Positions 11,494 through 19,031 of a DNA stretch of 64,000 nt are shown one piece after another. The notes under the pieces were generated by a model that saw only the letters and a program-made list of their open reading frames with translations, searched no databases and was not told the origin of the DNA. Each line of letters opens with the position of its first letter. Position 1 is the first letter of the stretch. The translations under genes were made by a program, and so were the position numbers. Source of the stretch: Paracoccaceae bacterium (GTDB lineage Bacteria > Pseudomonadota > Alphaproteobacteria > Rhodobacterales > Rhodobacteraceae); contig JAGXGW010000040.1 of the NCBI GenBank assembly GCA_024636555.1, positions 1 to 64,000 of the forward strand, written 5' to 3'.

Positions 11494-12386
11494 AATGCGA
11501 CCTCCATGCCGTCATGGGCAAGCTCCCATCCCGCTGCAATCACCTGCGCGCGCTCCGGCGCTTCCGGCAGCAGAACGGGATTTGTATTGTTGATGTGGAT
11601 ATAAATCCGGCGACTGCTCAGACCGGCCAGCAGCGCAAGGCTGCCTTGTGGGCCCGCCATGGCGACATGCCCCATACGCGCCCCGGTTTTTTGTCCGGTT
11701 TTCGATTGCAACATATCGTCATCCGCCCAGACTGTGCCGTCGAAAAGCACCAGATCGGCGTCGGAGAGCCGCTCACACAGCCAGTCGGGAATGTCGGCGC
11801 ATCCGGGCAGGTAATGAAACACGCCGCGCGCGCTCTCAATCCGCAGGGCGATTGTTTGCTCGCCAAGTTCTTTGGTTTGCGCCAGATCAAAAGCTGAACC
11901 CTCCAGATAAAGCGGCACCTTGCCCGGCACGGCATAAGCTGTGATTTCAAGATCCAGGACAGGCGAGAACGGCTTTTCCAGAGTGACGGTCTTTTTCTTC
12001 ACACAATCAGGGTCAAGCACCCCGAAGACGGGATTATCGCTCAACACCTTCAACGTTGCGGGAGTCGCAAAGAGATCGAACGCGGTCTTCTCGCGCAGGG
12101 TCAGCAGACCTGCGATGTGGTCTACATCGCCGTTGGTCACAACGACCGCACGCAAAGGCGAGGTTCGTACCCCGGTGGGATGCAATTCGCCTGTTGCCTC
12201 CATTTGCACGCGCAAATCAGGCGAGGCGTTCAGAAGTACCCACCCTGTGCCATCAGCCGACACGGCAACCGACGACTGGGTCATCGGACTGATAAGACCG
12301 GCGCGGGCCGCATGGCAGATGTTGCAACCACAGTTCCACTGTGGCAGCCCGCCGCCTGCGCCCGCGCCTAGTATACGAATGAACAT
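11490..12386 (-). CDS. pqqB: PQQ biosynthesis protein PqqB
   Basis: A metallo-beta-lactamase-fold oxygenase that hydroxylates tyrosine during PQQ maturation. The N-terminus MFIRILGAGAGGGLPQWNC and the NCGCNICHAAR cysteine cluster are diagnostic, and NGDVDHIAGLL is the metal-binding region. It is 298 residues long, normal for the family. Only 15 bp separate it from pqqA. Confidence 0.97.
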   Translation of the reverse strand: MFIRILGAGAGGGLPQWNCGCNICHAARAGLISPMTQSSVAVSADGTGWVLLNASPDLRVQMEATGELHPTGVRTSPLRAVVVTNGDVDHIAGLLTLREKTAFDLFATPATLKVLSDNPVFGVLDPDCVKKKTVTLEKPFSPVLDLEITAYAVPGKVPLYLEGSAFDLAQTKELGEQTIALRIESARGVFHYLPGCADIPDWLCERLSDADLVLFDGTVWADDDMLQSKTGQKTGARMGHVAMAGPQGSLALLAGLSSRRIYIHINNTNPVLLPEAPERAQVIAAGWELAHDGMEVAL

Positions 12387-12401
12387 TCGCCGTCGGGCGG
12401 T

Positions 12402-12503
12402 TCAGAACAGATCTTCTGGGTTCCGGTCATCCTCGGCGGGACCGTACATGTTGATTTCCATGCCGCAGGCAATCAGTTTCGCGATTGGTTTCTTCCAAGC
12501 CAT
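12402..12503 (-). CDS. pqqA: PQQ precursor peptide PqqA
   Basis: A 33-residue ribosomal precursor too short for the ORF track. It reads MAWKKPIAKLIACGMEINMY followed by GPAEDDRNPEDLF. The Glu and Tyr of the E-x3-Y core (EINMY) become the PQQ skeleton. AAAGGA lies seven bases before the ATG. It is the first gene of pqqABCDE on the minus strand. Full-length and intact core residues suggest a functional pathway, although no quinoprotein dehydrogenase gene is in the window. Confidence 0.95.
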   Translation of the reverse strand: MAWKKPIAKLIACGMEINMYGPAEDDRNPEDLF

Positions 12504-12690
12504 CTTTTAGTCCTTTCCATCGACATAAAGCGCCGGAGGTTTTCGTGACCCCGCGCCAGTCATTATGCTAATGCCATTTCAACGGGTTTTCAGCCCTGTT
12601 GAACGGACATTCCCGTTCACATCTCCGCCATCGGCCTGCTTCCGCTGTTTGAAGGTGAAGCGACCCGAGAGGGCGATCCTGCAAAACCGT
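12504..12690 (-). other. Putative pqq operon leader with two adjacent hairpins
   Basis: No gene is visible here. If transcription starts from the GGAAC element at 12691-12715, pqqA would have a leader of about 180 nt. Two inverted repeats lie next to each other and share two bases: CAACGGG...CCCTGTTG (12580-12601, one bulge) and TGAACGG...CCGTTCA (12600-12619, perfect 7-bp arms). They could be mutually exclusive RNA structures. I know of no described PQQ leader element, so a function is inference only. Confidence 0.35.
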
Positions 12691-12715
12691 AACACGCGAG
12701 ATGAAGGATCGTTCC
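12691..12715 (-). promoter_or_regulatory. EcfG-like promoter element upstream of pqqA
   Basis: On the minus strand GGAAC-N16-TGTT. It faces away from a second copy at 12793 on the plus strand, giving a back-to-back promoter pair. The next minus-strand gene is pqqA, about 190 bp downstream. Confidence 0.5.
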
Positions 12716-12792
12716 AATTCCACAAACACATCGCACGTTTCCAGCGATGACGCGCACCACGATCGGACCCGTTGGAAACCGTCGCCGGAACC

Positions 12793-12818
12793 GGAACATA
12801 TCGGGCGGCATTCGTGTT
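12793..12818 (+). promoter_or_regulatory. EcfG-like promoter element upstream of a 58-aa membrane protein
   Basis: GGAAC-N17-TGTT, ending 37 bp before the ATG at 12856. Another GGAAC overlaps just upstream (12787), but its spacing does not fit. Confidence 0.55.
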
Positions 12819-12855
12819 TGTCTCAACGTGCAACACACTACAGAAAGGGTCTGCC

Positions 12856-13032
12856 ATGTTTGGATCGACAATCCTCGCGATCATCATATTCGGCTGTCTT
12901 CTCGCAATCTCGATCTTCGGGCTGGTGAAATCAAACGCGTCCGCCTCGAAGCTGGAAGCCACGAGAAACCGCCGCCTCACCGAACCGAGCCATGAAGGCG
13001 CTTCCCGAGCGCACGGTGCTGCGCGCTCCTGA
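12856..13032 (+). CDS. Small single-pass membrane protein (58 aa), unknown function
   Basis: ATG at 12856 follows GAAAGGG by five bases. Residues about 4-25 (TILAIIIFGCLLAISIFGLV) form one transmembrane helix. The remaining 33 residues are basic and polar with a low-complexity end. I recognise no family. It is preceded by an EcfG-like promoter and is probably co-transcribed with the 50-aa gene at 13108. The ORF track only shows a longer version starting at 12772, which would include the promoter. Confidence 0.65.
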   Translation: MFGSTILAIIIFGCLLAISIFGLVKSNASASKLEATRNRRLTEPSHEGASRAHGAARS

Positions 13033-13107
13033 CCATGGGCGAGGCGTTTCGTCGGCAAAGCCTTAAGGCAGACGCCGAGTCGTGCGACCAGTTGAAGGAC
13101 AGTCCAG

Positions 13108-13260
13108 ATGCCCAACCAGCCGAAGAAAGCCAAAGAAAAGCGCAACGAGCCCGAGGAGCGGCACAACGCACAGGGCGATCACGAAGGCGCGGCTCACACA
13201 CCGGAAGAATTCGAGGAGATGATACCGCAAAAGCAAAAGCCTCCGAAAGACAAGCGGTAG
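13108..13260 (+). CDS. Small hydrophilic protein (50 aa), unknown function
   Basis: Too short for the ORF track. The ATG at 13108 has AAGGA eight bases upstream. The peptide is almost wholly charged (MPNQPKKAKEKRNEPEERHN, then EEFEEMIPQKQKPPKDKR). It lacks hydrophobic residues and is likely disordered, like many alphaproteobacterial stress-induced small proteins. No family is recognised. It lies 75 bp after the 58-aa membrane protein with no visible terminator between. Confidence 0.5.
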   Translation: MPNQPKKAKEKRNEPEERHNAQGDHEGAAHTPEEFEEMIPQKQKPPKDKR

Positions 13261-13390
13261 CTGGGCAAGCGACGACCCAAACACGGCAGGCCGCCTTGAT
13301 AAGATGCGGTGCAATGCGGATGCATAAAGGCAACACGGCGGCTGATTTGCGCGTTTCAGACTTTTATCTTGGCTATTTTCCCAACCCGAG

Positions 13391-13416
13391 GGAACGAAAC
13401 ACCGTTTCGTAATGTT
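13391..13416 (+). promoter_or_regulatory. EcfG-like promoter element upstream of the GDH-anchor-like gene
   Basis: GGAAC-N17-TGTT, ending 37 bp before ATG 13454. That distance is nearly identical to the one at 12793. Confidence 0.55.
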
Positions 13417-13453
13417 ATCGAGGCAAAGACACAAAAAGTTTACAGGGACAGCT

Positions 13454-13930
13454 ATGCATCACCTTGGACAGCATTTGCGTAGGCGTGCGCCGGAATATGT
13501 GGTGATCGCTCTGGCCGTCACCGTATTGGTTATCGGCATTCCCTTTTTCGTCGGGGGGGTCTGGCTCATGATCCTCACAGGCGCTTGGTTCTCCATGCTC
13601 GCAGGTGCTGGACTGTGCCTGACAGGCTATTTTTTGTTCCTGAAATCTGTGATCGCCATCTGGGTCTATCTGATGACCTTTGCGGGCACGGTCTACTGGA
13701 GCTTGTCGGAAGCCGGTGCGGACGGGTTCAAGCAAATGCCTTGGCTGATCGCACCGAGTATCATTCTGTTGCTGCTTCTGCTGACCCTCCCTGTGCTGAC
13801 CGGTGAAGGTCAACGAAAAGCCAGAGCCGCTCCGAAGTTTGTTCTGTTCATCTGCGGAACGCTCAGCCTATGGAGCATCATTTTTCAGGACGAGATCGGT
13901 CACGCCGCTGCAAGCTGGGCCTTTGCCTAA
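13454..13930 (+). CDS. Stand-alone membrane-anchor domain resembling the N-terminus of PQQ glucose dehydrogenase
   Basis: A 158-residue integral membrane protein. I prefer ATG 13454 (AGGGA six bases upstream) over the ORF-track TTG/ATG at 13412. About five hydrophobic helices are visible. GIPFFVGGVWLMILTGAWF and the IAIWVYLMTFAGTVYWSLSE segment follow the pattern of the E. coli Gcd membrane domain (GGGWLVAIGGSWYY..., ALWLYAALLLGTMIWGVWEVG). No beta-propeller dehydrogenase domain follows. Being next to pqqA it could recruit or electrically couple a quinoprotein to the quinone pool, but that is inference. Similarity was judged by eye only. Confidence 0.7.
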   Translation: MHHLGQHLRRRAPEYVVIALAVTVLVIGIPFFVGGVWLMILTGAWFSMLAGAGLCLTGYFLFLKSVIAIWVYLMTFAGTVYWSLSEAGADGFKQMPWLIAPSIILLLLLLTLPVLTGEGQRKARAAPKFVLFICGTLSLWSIIFQDEIGHAAASWAFA

Positions 13931-14453
13931 CCTGAATTCGGCCTGTTTCGGACTTGCCCGCATTTGTCCGTTCCCCAGTTACATCGCCAGGAGACATCCA
14001 AACGGAGCCGTATGGTATCCGTTATCATTTCATGTGCATGAAGCGCGGTTTCAGAAAATGCATTCTGGTGAGAACTACATATCTGAAACGCCTGCGTTTT
14101 TTCCTTATTTACAACACTATTTCCACTGAAGCTGAACATAGCTGAGCGCGAAACACTTTGCATATGTCGCACGCGCTCTATATAGCGATTTGTGTTAACC
14201 GGTTATAACGCATAGCGAAGCGTGTCTCTCTACCAGTCAAGTTTGTTCGGGAGACGCAGGCAAGACAACTGCGCGTTTTATGAAGCACCTATCGGACGGA
14301 ACGGCATAATGCAGGATCATCTCACAGCCCCCTCCGTCTCGACGACGCCCGCAGCCCACATAAACGGTGCCGCTGTGTTGCTTCATTGGGCCGGGTTCTC
14401 CCGCGCACACGCGCACGGACCAGACTTTCGGGCAGGTGAGGGAACGAGTTCGA
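13931..14453. other. Intergenic region, no convincing gene
   Basis: About 520 bp of lower GC than its surroundings. It holds the near-palindrome GTTAACCGGTTATAAC (around 14194-14209) and a GGAAC at 14298 without a correctly spaced NGTT. A short open frame from 14309 (52 aa, MQDHLTAPSV...) overlaps the next gene and lacks a good ribosome site, so I do not call it. Confidence 0.4.
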
Positions 14454-14618
14454 ATGCAAAACGATGACGATCGCGAAACTGACAGGCTGGACAAGCAAAT
14501 GAAGCAACTTCTCGTCAAGATAGAAGAAGAGCCGGTTTCGCCGGAACTTCGCGCTCTCGCGAGCGAGTTGCAAAAAGCACTGAACGCGCAGCGCGCTTCA
14601 CTGAAGAAAAACTGCTGA
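14454..14618 (+). CDS. NepR-like small protein (candidate anti-sigma factor)
   Basis: A 54-residue protein, too short for the ORF track in its likely form. ATG 14454 lies ten bases after AGGGA. The central stretch LDKQMKQLLVKIEEEPVSPE followed by LRALASELQKAL resembles the NepR signature, in which two helices flank an EPvP motif and contact the EcfG sigma factor. NepR sequesters EcfG until phosphorylated PhyR binds it. No phyR or ecfG is in the window. The surrounding GGAAC promoters fit a general stress island. Recognition is by eye on a very short protein, so a generic helical peptide remains possible. Confidence 0.45.
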   Translation: MQNDDDRETDRLDKQMKQLLVKIEEEPVSPELRALASELQKALNAQRASLKKNC

Positions 14619-14621
14619 GCC

Positions 14622-14972
14622 TTACCGGACCTTGAGCAGATTCCTGACGTTCAGAACGCCGGGTATCTCGTTGACCGACGCGGTCACCAGCGTTCGCTGG
14701 AACTCCAGACCGACAGAGCCTTCAACCGTCACGATCCCGTCTCGCACCGTCACCTTCATGATCGCGCTGTCCAGTCGGCCATCCTGCGCCAGACAGGCCC
14801 GCACATCGGTGGCCAGCGCATCATCCGGAACAGGTATGGGTGGAGGTTTGGCGGGACTCGCCGGAGAGATGGGCTGTTGCACGTCAGATGGCGCATCCGG
14901 CTTGTGATGGTTCACAAGATCCGATCTGACGCGCTGCATCGGCGGGCTTTCCTTGGGATCGTCATCAGACAT
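14622..14972 (-). CDS. BON-domain protein
   Basis: 116 residues. The N-terminal 50 residues are proline-rich and charged, without a signal peptide. The C-terminal 65 residues form one BON domain (DVRACLAQDGRLDSAIMKVTV, then VTVEGSVGLEFQRTLVTASV and PGVLNVRNLLKV). BON domains bind membranes or lipids and are frequent in osmotic and general stress regulons. The gene converges with the NepR-like gene, leaving 3 bp. A perfect GGAAC-N17-CGTT element lies about 80 bp upstream. Confidence 0.8.
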   Translation of the reverse strand: MSDDDPKESPPMQRVRSDLVNHHKPDAPSDVQQPISPASPAKPPPIPVPDDALATDVRACLAQDGRLDSAIMKVTVRDGIVTVEGSVGLEFQRTLVTASVNEIPGVLNVRNLLKVR

Positions 14973-15050
14973 CGGTTACTCCATCAACGTTCTTGACCCA
15001 GCGGGCCAAGTTGTGCGCCCGTTTCCGCAAGTGACAGGACACGATAACCA

Positions 15051-15076
15051 AACGCCTCCCAAGCTGCTTTTGTTCC
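15051..15076 (-). promoter_or_regulatory. EcfG consensus promoter upstream of the BON gene
   Basis: On the minus strand GGAAC-N17-CGTT, an exact match to the known EcfG consensus. It sits back to back with the plus-strand element at 15200 in the 305-bp divergent spacer 14973-15277, which holds no other visible feature. Confidence 0.7.
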
Positions 15077-15199
15077 GTGATGCGCCAGACCGCAACGCCA
15101 ACTCTGTCACACTGGCGCGCTGTGCGAACATCATAACGCCACCACGCAATCCCATCAGACATCTCCCGCCGATGGGTCGCGCCCGAAGGAATTCAGGAC

Positions 15200-15224
15200 G
15201 GAACAAACCCGGCCTGTTTTGGTT
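15200..15224 (+). promoter_or_regulatory. EcfG-like promoter element upstream of a 73-aa membrane protein
   Basis: GGAAC-N16-GGTT, ending 53 bp before ATG 15278. Confidence 0.55.
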
Positions 15225-15277
15225 CCCCTCTCACTGGGTCATGCCTCCTGGCTGAGTCAACGCATGGAGAATTACCG

Positions 15278-15499
15278 ATGAGACCACCGGAAAACAGACC
15301 ACCCGAATACGACGTGAACCGCTCCGGGAAACAGTCCAGAAGCGCTATGATCGGCTTTGTCGCTTTGGCCTTACTGGTCATCATCGTTCTGGTCTGGTGG
15401 GTAGACGGGGGCAATCAGGGCGTTCAGACTCTGGACGGCGCACAGCCAACCGCGCCGGAACAGCAGTCTCCTGGAGAGAGAGCCGTGCCACTTGAGTGA
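15278..15499 (+). CDS. Small single-pass membrane protein (73 aa), unknown function
   Basis: ATG 15278 follows GGAG by about eight bases. There is a polar N-terminus of 22 residues, one transmembrane helix (AMIGFVALALLVIIVLVWWV) and a 30-residue tail rich in Gln, Pro and Glu. The layout equals that of the 57-aa protein at 20765, suggesting a family of small anchored peptides in this island. No known domain is recognised. Confidence 0.7.
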   Translation: MRPPENRPPEYDVNRSGKQSRSAMIGFVALALLVIIVLVWWVDGGNQGVQTLDGAQPTAPEQQSPGERAVPLE

Positions 15500-15667
15500 T
15501 GGCGCGCGGATACGGCCTATCGTGTTTCCATTCCGCCATTGCGCACACTTGCGCAGCCTGATTGAACCTCGCTTCCAGCCGCACCAGCGACCGTCCTGAT
15601 TTCCATTTTCATGTCATGCAGGTCCTGCCTTTGAAGACCTGCGAAACCCGCTTGCCCCAGAGGCCGC

Positions 15668-16285
15668 ATGATCTCGTTTCTGTCCGAATACGCCCACATC
15701 CTCAACGTGATGCTCAACGCGGCAATGGTGCTGATCTGGGTGGCCTATCTGCATTTCTTCACGGTGAACCATATAAGACAGTCACGCAACGTCGTGCATA
15801 TCGACCTCGGGGCTGCCGAAGGTGCACATTCGCGGTGTCTGGTAACCAACCTTAGCGCGAAAGCCATCTATGTTCAGGCAATTGTCGCAGAGCTTTCCAG
15901 TGATGACCGGAGCTCGATGACACAGATCACGGACAAGGACGAGATCCGCCCCGAAGACGTGGAAAATCCCCTTTCGCGCACCAATCGCGGAACCCTGCAG
16001 CCCGGTCAGACAATGGATATCGGGTCGGTGGAAAATCTTGTCAGCCGCGCACGGATTCACCTGTCCGAAGACTGGCACAGCGACGAGGTCGACGAAGTCA
16101 CGCTTACCGTCGTGGGAATATCCGGTCAGGCCGAGAGGATCTTTGCCGCAAGCAAAACATTCGAGGCCAAAAAAAGCGCGGATGGCCGCGTCTTTGTCGC
16201 GCAAAGGGTTCTGACGAAGCAGCTTCGCAAACGCGAAACCCGGGAGGCATTCAATAAAATGCTAAACGATAACACCGAAAAATAA
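15668..16285 (+). CDS. Hypothetical membrane-anchored protein (205 aa)
   Basis: Begins at ATG 15668. An N-terminal transmembrane helix (about residues 8-30, ILNVMLNAAMVLIWVAYLHF) is followed by a soluble domain of about 170 residues with a beta-rich pattern. The domain seems cytosolic or periplasmic with no catalytic motif that I can name. Its C-terminus is strongly basic (RVLTKQLRKRETREAFNKML). No EcfG-like element was found in the 168 bp upstream. Function unknown. Confidence 0.65.
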   Translation: MISFLSEYAHILNVMLNAAMVLIWVAYLHFFTVNHIRQSRNVVHIDLGAAEGAHSRCLVTNLSAKAIYVQAIVAELSSDDRSSMTQITDKDEIRPEDVENPLSRTNRGTLQPGQTMDIGSVENLVSRARIHLSEDWHSDEVDEVTLTVVGISGQAERIFAASKTFEAKKSADGRVFVAQRVLTKQLRKRETREAFNKMLNDNTEK

Positions 16286-16348
16286 TCGGCTTTGAGGGAA
16301 GAAACTGCTCCTGGAACGTCGTGGCGAGAAGGGTTCAGCCAGTTGAGC

Positions 16349-16374
16349 GGAACCCGGCCTGCGGTACCGATGTT
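16349..16374 (+). promoter_or_regulatory. EcfG-like promoter element upstream of a secreted acidic protein
   Basis: GGAAC-N17-TGTT, ending 76 bp before ATG 16451. Confidence 0.55.
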
Positions 16375-16450
16375 CAGGAACTTTCGCAACATCATGATGT
16401 TTGTGCGAAAGAGGGTCACAAGGCCCTCGGAAACATCTGAGGATATGAAC

Positions 16451-16954
16451 ATGACGAAGACAAATGGACTCGTACTCGCAGCCTTTCTGATGGCGTCCAC
16501 GTCTCCCATGGCTTTTGGCCAGACGACACCCCCGACATCGGGCGCCGATACCTCGGCAGGAACCGACACGACAACTGCCACAGACCTGCCCGTCGGTGCC
16601 ACAACAACCGATGTCGACATGGAACGCACCTTGCTGATCACCAGCCTGACCATGGACGCCGGTGACAAGGACTGGGAAGAGGAATTCTCCAACCTGTCTG
16701 ACGATGCCGAAGTCAAAATCGTCCAGCTTTCCGAGCTGAAAGACTCCGACCACGTCAGCGCGGACGGTCTGGATCAGGCGATCAGCGACATGGAAGAAGG
16801 CCGCAGCGACCTGCGCGCCGCCATTGAAGATCGCGACAGGCTGATGTCGGCGCTCGAGGATGAAGATTATGCCGCTGACGATGTCGTCGCGGCCGTAATT
16901 CAGCCGGGTGATGCTAAAGAGGTCACACTGATCGTCGATACGGAAAACGACTGA
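16451..16954 (+). CDS. Secreted acidic protein (167 aa), unknown function
   Basis: ATG 16451 has GAGG eight bases upstream; ATG 16445 is possible. A Sec signal peptide is clear (TKTNGLVLAAFLMASTSPMA followed by FGQ). A Thr-rich linker (about residues 27-60) leads to an Asp/Glu-rich helical domain (DLRAAIEDRDRLMSALEDED). The last 15 residues are hydrophobic-polar alternating. It is probably a periplasmic or exported stress protein; no family is recognised. An intrinsic terminator follows 42 bp after the stop. Confidence 0.7.
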   Translation: MTKTNGLVLAAFLMASTSPMAFGQTTPPTSGADTSAGTDTTTATDLPVGATTTDVDMERTLLITSLTMDAGDKDWEEEFSNLSDDAEVKIVQLSELKDSDHVSADGLDQAISDMEEGRSDLRAAIEDRDRLMSALEDEDYAADDVVAAVIQPGDAKEVTLIVDTEND

Positions 16955-16995
16955 TACAAAGCTCCGGCTTGGATCACCGCAACCGCAGAAAAACT

Positions 16996-17032
16996 GGGCA
17001 CTCCCGTCAAGGCGGGGGTGCCCTTTTCTTTT
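16996..17032 (+). terminator. Intrinsic terminator
   Basis: GGGCAC...GTGCCC stem with a short GC-rich inner region, followed by TTTTCTTTT. It ends the transcript of the acidic secreted protein. The rest of the spacer to 17358 (about 330 bp) holds only a 36-codon frame at 17072 (MDGTEASRTG...), which I do not call, and the promoter element at 17293. Confidence 0.75.
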
Positions 17033-17292
17033 GCCGACAGAATGCTTCGTATTGAAGGGAGAGCGGCAGACATGGATGGGACAGAAGCGTCCCGAACGGG
17101 ATCAGGGGACAGACACCGCGTCCGGGTCAGGCGTGAAACCGGAAAAACCGACCCTGTGCTCCATACCATCGCGTCCGGTTGACACATGCCTACCGCTCGT
17201 GAACCAAACGCCGGCATCCCCGGGTCGTTCCCGAATTTTTCTACGCGGCTTTATTTTTCAGCTGATCGAAAAAGTGCGCCCCGAAGCACTTG

Positions 17293-17317
17293 GGAACATC
17301 CAGTTTCGGCGCTGGTT
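17293..17317 (+). promoter_or_regulatory. EcfG-like promoter element upstream of an 83-aa membrane protein
   Basis: GGAAC-N16-GGTT, ending 41 bp before ATG 17359. Confidence 0.55.
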
Positions 17318-17358
17318 GATCATGACAAGGCACCCAACCAACGAAAGGAGCCTGTGCG

Positions 17359-17610
17359 ATGTTTGCACAAAAATGGCAGGCGATGCCGCGACTCATACGC
17401 TTCATGATCGAACACTTCGCCGACGGCGCGGTCATGGGATGCCTGTTTGGTCTCCTGGTGATCCGGCTGGATACCGCGGGGCTTGGCACGTTGCTGGAAG
17501 CAACACAGACAGCCGGACCCACGGCGCTGTTTCTGGCTCAGGCTGCGCTGTCTTTCGGCACTCTTTCGATTGCCGTAGGCGTTGTGTCGCTGAGCGAGGA
17601 AAGCGACTGA
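17359..17610 (+). CDS. Small two-helix membrane protein (83 aa), unknown function
   Basis: ATG 17359 has AAGGAG eight to ten bases upstream. Two hydrophobic helices are visible: GAVMGCLFGLLVIRL around residues 23-40 and ALFLAQAALSFGTLSIAVGV around 55-75, with short polar ends. It ends with SLSEESD. It looks like a small inner-membrane protein. No family is recognised. Confidence 0.7.
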   Translation: MFAQKWQAMPRLIRFMIEHFADGAVMGCLFGLLVIRLDTAGLGTLLEATQTAGPTALFLAQAALSFGTLSIAVGVVSLSEESD

Positions 17611-17666
17611 TCGCGACGGTTTCAATGCGTCTGGAACCTGGATGAGACTTGAAAGCGAGTGACCGC

Positions 17667-17891
17667 TCAATAGGTTCCCGGCGGATCACTGGCAGGAAAA
17701 GATTCGTCGCTCCGCTCATCCACCATATCCCAAGAGGCAGGCTTATCGTCTCTCATCTCCCCCAAGCGGTCAGGGTGGTCATCCGGCCGGTCTACGCGGC
17801 GGACGGGTACGATCTTCGGTGCCATCGAGGTGATCAACGCATAGAGGCCAATCCCTGCGCCTGCTGCCATCACAAGATTTCTGATTAACAT
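17667..17891 (-). CDS. Small membrane protein with ESFPASDPP tail (74 aa)
   Basis: I choose ATG 17891 (GGAG six bases upstream) over ATG 17903. One N-terminal helix (LVMAAGAGIGLYALITSMA) precedes a charged linker. The C-terminus is DERSDESFPASDPPGTY. A tail of the form D(E)xSxESFPASDPP recurs in many small proteobacterial proteins of unknown function, often stress-linked. No EcfG-like element was found directly upstream. Confidence 0.65.
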   Translation of the reverse strand: MLIRNLVMAAGAGIGLYALITSMAPKIVPVRRVDRPDDHPDRLGEMRDDKPASWDMVDERSDESFPASDPPGTY

Positions 17892-18001
17892 AACATTCTC
17901 CATTGTCGTGTTTGCAGGACAGTCGGTCTTGAGAGAACCGGATCGGCCTGCGCGGGTGGGGTGCGACCGTCCAGAGCAAAACAGCCGCGTTCATCTTCGG
18001 A

Positions 18002-18937
18002 TCAAATCATCGGCTGGCCGCCTGTCACCGCAATCGTGGCACCGGAAACATAGCTCGACATCGGCTCTGCCAACATCACATAGGCCGAAGCCAGTTCGAC
18101 CGGTTGTGCCGGACGCTTCATCGGATAGTTGGCCCCGAACTCGGAGACCGTTTCACCTGAAAAGCTTCCCGGGATCAGGGGTGTCCAGACAGGCCCCGGA
18201 GCGACGCAGTTCACCCTGATGGATTTATCCGCGAGAAACTGTGCAAGACCTGCGGTGAAATTCTGGATCGCGCCCTTGGTCGTGGCATAGGCCAACAGAG
18301 ACGGGTTCGGGTGATCAGAATTGATTGATGCCGTGTTGATGATACAGCCACCTCCGTCCAGATGCGGCAGAGCGGCTTTGCTCAGGTAGAACATCGCATG
18401 GATGTTGACAGCGAATGTCCGCTCCCACTCCGCATCCGTGATCTCGTCAACCGCATCGAAGCTTTGCTGATGGGCCGCGTTGTTGACCAGAATATCCAGA
18501 TGACCCAGTTCCTCGACGACGCGCGCCACGATGGTTCGACAATGTTCGGCGTCCGACACGTCTCCGGGCAGCAGCAGGCACCGGCGGCCTGTCTCCATGA
18601 TGACCCGTGCTGTATCCTTCGCATCCTCGTTTTCGTTCAGATAGCTGATCGCGACATCGGCGCCCTCGCGCGCATAGGCAATCGCCACCGCGCGGCCTAT
18701 TCCACTATCACCACCCGTGATCAGGGCCACCTGCCCTTCCAGTCGGGCCGTACCCTGCCACGATGTTTCACCGTGATCGGGTTGCGGTTCCATCTCGGCG
18801 AAACTTCCGGGGAGTTCCTGTGTCTGCTCGGGGAATGGCGGATGCGGATAGGAAGGCACGCGACGGCGTTTGGCGGCGCGTGCCTTGGCAGAGGTGGCTG
18901 TTGAACCGGTGGCGGCTTGATCGGAATGCGATGTCAT
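18002..18937 (-). CDS. SDR oxidoreductase, stress-type glucose/ribitol dehydrogenase-like
   Basis: Classical short-chain dehydrogenase. From ATG 18937 it is 311 residues. A 60-residue polar N-terminal extension (SYPHPPFPEQTQELPGSFAE) is typical of the YghA/GsiB-like subgroup found in stress regulons. NAD(P) binding is shown by GGDSGIGRAVA, and catalytic YATTK and the NNAA motif are present. The substrate cannot be read from sequence. I reject the ORF-track start at 19072 because a GGAAC-N16-TGTT element lies at 18974-18998. It ends with TGGQPMI. Confidence 0.88.
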   Translation of the reverse strand: MTSHSDQAATGSTATSAKARAAKRRRVPSYPHPPFPEQTQELPGSFAEMEPQPDHGETSWQGTARLEGQVALITGGDSGIGRAVAIAYAREGADVAISYLNENEDAKDTARVIMETGRRCLLLPGDVSDAEHCRTIVARVVEELGHLDILVNNAAHQQSFDAVDEITDAEWERTFAVNIHAMFYLSKAALPHLDGGGCIINTASINSDHPNPSLLAYATTKGAIQNFTAGLAQFLADKSIRVNCVAPGPVWTPLIPGSFSGETVSEFGANYPMKRPAQPVELASAYVMLAEPMSSYVSGATIAVTGGQPMI

Positions 18938-18973
18938 CAGTCCTGCTTCCATTTTTGTTGCGCATGCGTTCAC

Positions 18974-18998
18974 AACAAAGGGTCCGCCAGGATGTTCC
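18974..18998 (-). promoter_or_regulatory. EcfG-like promoter element upstream of the SDR gene
   Basis: On the minus strand GGAAC-N16-TGTT, 36 bp before ATG 18937. It lies between the SDR and otsA genes, so the SDR can be expressed independently. Confidence 0.55.
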
Positions 18999-19031
18999 AG
19001 ATCGCTGATGCAATGCGGGCAGTGCCGAGAC

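Noticed and set aside
12579-13166. 195-aa minus-strand ORF across the 12.7-13.1 kb spacer
   Set aside because: It covers the divergent promoter pair and two better-supported plus-strand small genes, and shows no protein features.
14298-14302. GGAAC upstream of the NepR-like gene as a further EcfG-like element
   Set aside because: No NGTT at 16 or 17 nt spacing.
16900-17217. 105-aa minus-strand ORF
   Set aside because: Its 3' end runs into the terminator and the preceding gene; no ribosome site and no recognisable domain.
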